This document shows positions 6,542 to 8,975 of a DNA stretch of 8,975 nucleotides, piece by piece. The notes under the pieces are model-generated. The model saw only the letters and a list, made by a program, of their open reading frames with translations, did no database searches and was not told the origin of the DNA. How positions within the stretch are numbered: the first letter of the stretch is position 1; every line of letters starts with the position of its first letter. The translations under genes were made by a program, and so were the position numbers. Location of the stretch: positions 1 to 8,975 of the forward strand of contig NZ_NUNF01000062.1 in assembly GCF_002585305.1 (NCBI RefSeq), written 5' to 3'. Source of the stretch: Bacillus sp. AFS037270. Its GTDB lineage: Bacteria > Bacillota > Bacilli > Bacillales_B > DSM-18226.

Positions 6542-7518
6542 TATTTTATTGGTGCAACTTCCTTTTTCCTCACTGGTGTTCCATATTCAAAGAACTCTTG
6601 TGGTAAATTAGAACCGTACCAAATAATGGCATGCTCTAAATCTTTCCCTTTCCATTCAACCGTTTTCCAATCTGGGTCAAAAATTTGATAACCCGTGTCA
6701 CCGAATAATTCAACACGATTGCCCCCAGGTTCGATCACATATAGGAAGTAAGCCTGAGAGACACCGTGCTTGCCAGGACCTGCTTCAATTTTAAAGCCGT
6801 GCTCTACCAATAATTCACTTACATCCATTAAATGTTGGGGATACCCGTACCAGTAGCAAATATGATGCAATCTTCCCTTTTCAGCTAACGCATCTCCCAT
6901 GATGGCCACTTCATGCACTAATGAGTTTGAACTTAACCATGCTGCTACATCTGTATTATCATCATTTAGAATACGTTCGCGCACTTTAAATCCAAGTGCA
7001 TTTTCTAAAAACTCAACGTTTTTATTTGTCTCGTTCGCCAGTACATTCACATGGTCTAAGCGACGTACAGGTACTCCGCGACGTGGACGTTTTTGCGGTC
7101 GATTCAGAAGTGGTGTTGCCTGCTCTTCATTCGGTTTGAAATATTCAACCTCCCAAAGAATTTCCATTTTATGACCATCTGGCGTTGTGAACTGATACGC
7201 TGGTCCATGACCGACATCGCCTTCAATCCAGCCCGTTCCATAACCTGTCGCTTCAATCTCTCGTACACGACGCTCTAGAGCTTGTGGAGAAGTAGCACGC
7301 CATGCCACATGCCCAAGACCTGCTTCCTCATTTTTGGTAATGATCAGTGTATGATGATAAAAATCCTCGTAAGCACGCATATAAACAGAATCACCTTGTC
7401 GGTGCGATTCTTCCATCCCTAAAATCTCTTTAAAAAACCAAACGGACTCTTCTACTTTAGGACTATAAATTTCAATATGTGCCAAATGTGCCACGTCAAA
7501 AATAGGTTCTTTCATCAT
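6541..7518 (-). CDS. Catechol 2,3-dioxygenase, extradiol ring cleavage (VOC fold)
   Basis: This Fe(II)-dependent extradiol dioxygenase opens a catechol ring next to its hydroxyls. It has 325 residues, the size of PheB/XylE-type enzymes, and two vicinal-oxygen-chelate domains (about 8-125 and 152-275). Expected metal ligands are His156 (RLDHVNV), His219 (RLHHICY) and Glu270 (NRVELF). Active-site residues known from XylE are also in place: His202 (VHEVAIM), His251 (GKHGVSQ) and Tyr260. It should therefore be active. GGAGGG lies eight bases before ATG 7518; the next codon is also ATG. It sits 24 bases after the oxygenase gene, which makes its substrate. It most resembles Gram-positive catechol 2,3-dioxygenases; whether it prefers catechol itself or a substituted catechol is open. 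Confidence 0.92.
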   Translation of the reverse strand: MMKEPIFDVAHLAHIEIYSPKVEESVWFFKEILGMEESHRQGDSVYMRAYEDFYHHTLIITKNEEAGLGHVAWRATSPQALERRVREIEATGYGTGWIEGDVGHGPAYQFTTPDGHKMEILWEVEYFKPNEEQATPLLNRPQKRPRRGVPVRRLDHVNVLANETNKNVEFLENALGFKVRERILNDDNTDVAAWLSSNSLVHEVAIMGDALAEKGRLHHICYWYGYPQHLMDVSELLVEHGFKIEAGPGKHGVSQAYFLYVIEPGGNRVELFGDTGYQIFDPDWKTVEWKGKDLEHAIIWYGSNLPQEFFEYGTPVRKKEVAPIK

Positions 7519-7542
7519 TTCACATTCCCTCCAAAGTTTTAT

Positions 7543-8745
7543 TTACCAAATTGGGTTTCCTTTAAAGCCAAAGATTGACTTGCCATATGAGCCAAGCGCA
7601 TCTTCGTAATGGTGTGTCGGATGAGAAGCCGCTGTCATAATGTCACGCACAAACAATTCGGTAGGCTGCCCTTTAAATACGGAGTTTCCACCTAAAGTTA
7701 GTAAAATACGGAGCGCCATCTCAGAAGTCGTTTTTGATATATGCGCACGAATCCCGAACAATCTTTCACGCTCTTCTTCATCCAATGTACGAATGCGATT
7801 TTGTTGATAATACGTTAACCTTTCAACATAATCATTTGCTAAGCCTTTTAAGGAACTTAATTGTAGCTTTAATTCCGCCAATACACGTTGACTACTAGCT
7901 GCTTCTTTTTCATTTGAATTATTGTTAAAAATACGAATCCGATTTTCTGTTTTTTCTTGGAAAATATCAATCAATCGTTCTATACCGCCAATCTGAATAA
8001 ATTGGAAGCCCATTAAGAACCATGGGATATATGGTACATTGAAAATTTGATAGTCAGGCTCAAAATTGCCATCTACCGGGCCTGCACCGTTAATAACACG
8101 GGCTGCATGGAAAATTCGATTCGGCGGTATGTAAACGTTATTAACTTTCACCGCGTTACTCCCTGAGCCACGTAAGCCCATTGCGTCCCAGTTATGGACG
8201 ATTTCCGCTTCCTCTTTATTCAAAATAAATAAACAATATTCTGGCTCTGTCCCATCCTTTAGCTGGGTGATTGCGCCTAGTCCAATCCAATCACTCCAAA
8301 GCACTCCACTACAGAAGTTCCATTGCCCTGAAAGGCGATAGCCTTCGCCATCCTCTGTTACTTTCCCAACAGGGGCAAATACATCAGCCATTAAGCCACC
8401 ATGTCCATACAATTCATCACGGCTTTCTTTTGGTAAAAAGGCAACCCAGGTTTCATGAATAACAAAGAAATAACTTAACCATGCAGCGGCGATACTATGA
8501 TTCGCGATTGTGCGGATCATTTCGCCAAAAGTAAAGTAATCTAAATCTTGGCCGCCATATTCTTTTGGTCGTAAAAGTTTATGAAACCCAGCTTCTTTTA
8601 TTTTTTCAATTACTTCATCTGGAAGCTTTGAATCTTGATCTGCCTTTAAAGCGTATTTCTCAGCTAATAATCCGACTTCCTTTGCCATCATAAGAAGTTC
8701 TTCTTTGTTGGGAGTCTTTTTCACTTCTAAAAGATTAACTGCCAT
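7543..8745 (-). CDS. Flavin-dependent aromatic monooxygenase, acyl-CoA-dehydrogenase fold (HsaA / HPA hydroxylase C2 type)
   Basis: This is the oxygenase half of a two-component monooxygenase: it uses reduced flavin from the reductase and O2 to hydroxylate a phenol ortho to its hydroxyl, giving a catechol. ATG 8745 is chosen because AAAGGAGG precedes it; the earlier in-frame ATG 8784 has no site. The product has 400 residues. The N-terminal helical domain has RPKEYGGQDLD (59-69). The middle beta domain has GQWNFCSG (140-147), the counterpart of the GxWxFSSG loop whose Ser contacts flavin in this group, and WDAMGLRGSGS (186-196). The C-terminal helical domain has RDIMTAASHPTHH (367-379), with the His region used for catalysis in HsaA-like enzymes. 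No acyl-CoA dehydrogenase catalytic Glu is evident to me, and the neighbours are aromatic-degradation genes. It is first in the operon. The substrate is not determined. Confidence 0.88.
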   Translation of the reverse strand: MAVNLLEVKKTPNKEELLMMAKEVGLLAEKYALKADQDSKLPDEVIEKIKEAGFHKLLRPKEYGGQDLDYFTFGEMIRTIANHSIAAAWLSYFFVIHETWVAFLPKESRDELYGHGGLMADVFAPVGKVTEDGEGYRLSGQWNFCSGVLWSDWIGLGAITQLKDGTEPEYCLFILNKEEAEIVHNWDAMGLRGSGSNAVKVNNVYIPPNRIFHAARVINGAGPVDGNFEPDYQIFNVPYIPWFLMGFQFIQIGGIERLIDIFQEKTENRIRIFNNNSNEKEAASSQRVLAELKLQLSSLKGLANDYVERLTYYQQNRIRTLDEEERERLFGIRAHISKTTSEMALRILLTLGGNSVFKGQPTELFVRDIMTAASHPTHHYEDALGSYGKSIFGFKGNPIW

Positions 8746-8762
8746 ATACCTTCCTCCTTTAA

Positions 8763-8776
8763 AGTAAACGTTTTCA
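8763..8776 (-). promoter_or_regulatory. cre-like CcpA site in the operon leader
   Basis: AGTAAACGTTTTCA on the plus strand matches the cre consensus TGWAANCGNTNWCA at all but the first position. It lies between the -10 box and the ribosome binding site of the first operon gene, roughly 25-40 bases after the expected transcript start. A site there would block elongation, so glucose-type catabolite repression of the aromatic pathway is predicted. Confidence 0.55.
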
Positions 8777-8806
8777 AATTCCATAAAGCTTCTACCACTG
8801 ATTTGA

Positions 8807-8835
8807 ATTATAATATTTAGAATATTTTAAATATA
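8807..8835 (-). promoter_or_regulatory. Probable promoter of the meta-cleavage operon
   Basis: TATAAT on the minus strand (plus 8807-8812) is a perfect -10 box about 60 bases before the ATG. Seventeen bases upstream there is only TATATT (8830-8835), a poor -35 box, so an activator may be needed. The palindromic AATATT/AATATT pair around 8813-8827 is in operator position. No regulator gene is in the window. Confidence 0.45.
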
Positions 8836-8926
8836 CCTACGATACATATTGAATTTTGATTGTTTTTAAAACGTTTCCTACTAAATACTATCTTTATATA
8901 TTTAATTGGATTGCGTAAACTAGAAC

Positions 8927-8975
8927 AAAAGCGCAAGCGCCTTGGTTAGCCCCGACAAGCATAAGACGAGCCGGC
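8927..8975. repeat. Start of a GC-rich dispersed repeat (partial)
   Basis: Composition changes sharply from AT-rich to GC-rich at about 8927. The sequence begins with the palindrome GCGCAAGCGC (8931-8940) followed by CTTGGTTAGCCCCGACAAGC, and runs off the edge. I recall very similar GCGCAAGCGCCTTGGTCAGCCCCGAC-like elements scattered between genes in many Bacillaceae genomes. Whether it is a mobile element or a structured RNA cannot be told from this fragment. Confidence 0.55.

Noticed and set aside
6899..7278. Two overlapping plus-strand frames opposite the dioxygenase gene
   Set aside because: They lie antisense to a gene with all catalytic residues intact and have no ribosome binding sites or recognisable motifs.
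7543..8745. Acyl-CoA dehydrogenase of fatty-acid oxidation
   Set aside because: The fold is shared, but the GxWxF(C)SG loop, the C-terminal His region and the neighbours (flavin reductase, extradiol dioxygenase) point to a flavin monooxygenase.
8866..8879. Second cre site
   Set aside because: It has about three mismatches to the consensus in very AT-rich DNA, so it is too weak to list as a feature.

Overview
The window looks like chromosomal DNA of an AT-rich, spore-forming member of the Bacillaceae (Bacillus, Neobacillus, Cytobacillus or similar). This rests on strong AAAGGAGG-type ribosome binding sites, Bacillus-phage-type replication genes, a sigma-K-like promoter, a cre-like catabolite site and a GC-rich dispersed repeat at the right edge of a kind I remember from Bacillaceae genomes. 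The genus cannot be fixed from this sequence alone.

Left part (1-2562, all minus strand): a decayed prophage replication module. A DnaD-like replication initiator (1591-2562) is intact. The DnaB/DnaC-type helicase after it (494-1574) is broken: two one-base losses in homopolymer runs split its N-terminal domain over three frames, and its C-terminus is missing. Beyond it, running off the left edge, is an open frame with an unrecognised N-terminal segment followed by about 13 copies of a Val-Pro-Pro-Thr-Thr repeat.

Middle (2563-3956): mostly non-coding DNA with insertion-sequence debris, including the last 40 or so codons of an IS66-type transposase and a strong hairpin after it. Then comes a small plus-strand gene (3290-3538) for a Gly/Tyr/Phe-rich protein. 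It sits behind a good sigma-K-like promoter and ends in a terminator hairpin, so it may be a spore-surface protein.

Right part (3957-8745, minus strand): a five-gene operon for meta-cleavage breakdown of a phenolic compound. In transcription order it encodes a flavin-dependent monooxygenase of acyl-CoA-dehydrogenase fold (HsaA / HPA-hydroxylase C2 type), an extradiol catechol 2,3-dioxygenase, a meta-cleavage-product alpha/beta hydrolase, a short-chain flavin reductase, and an unusual FAD-synthetase-like protein. The reductase supplies reduced flavin, the oxygenase hydroxylates a phenol to a catechol, the dioxygenase opens the ring, and the hydrolase cleaves the ring-opened product. The last protein has a complete FMN adenylyltransferase domain, a riboflavin-kinase-like region without its signature, and a C-terminal segment resembling the YetF/DUF421 C-terminal domain. 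It may supply FAD to the oxygenase. The operon leader has a -10 box and a near-consensus cre site, which suggests CcpA control. The natural substrate cannot be read from the sequence.
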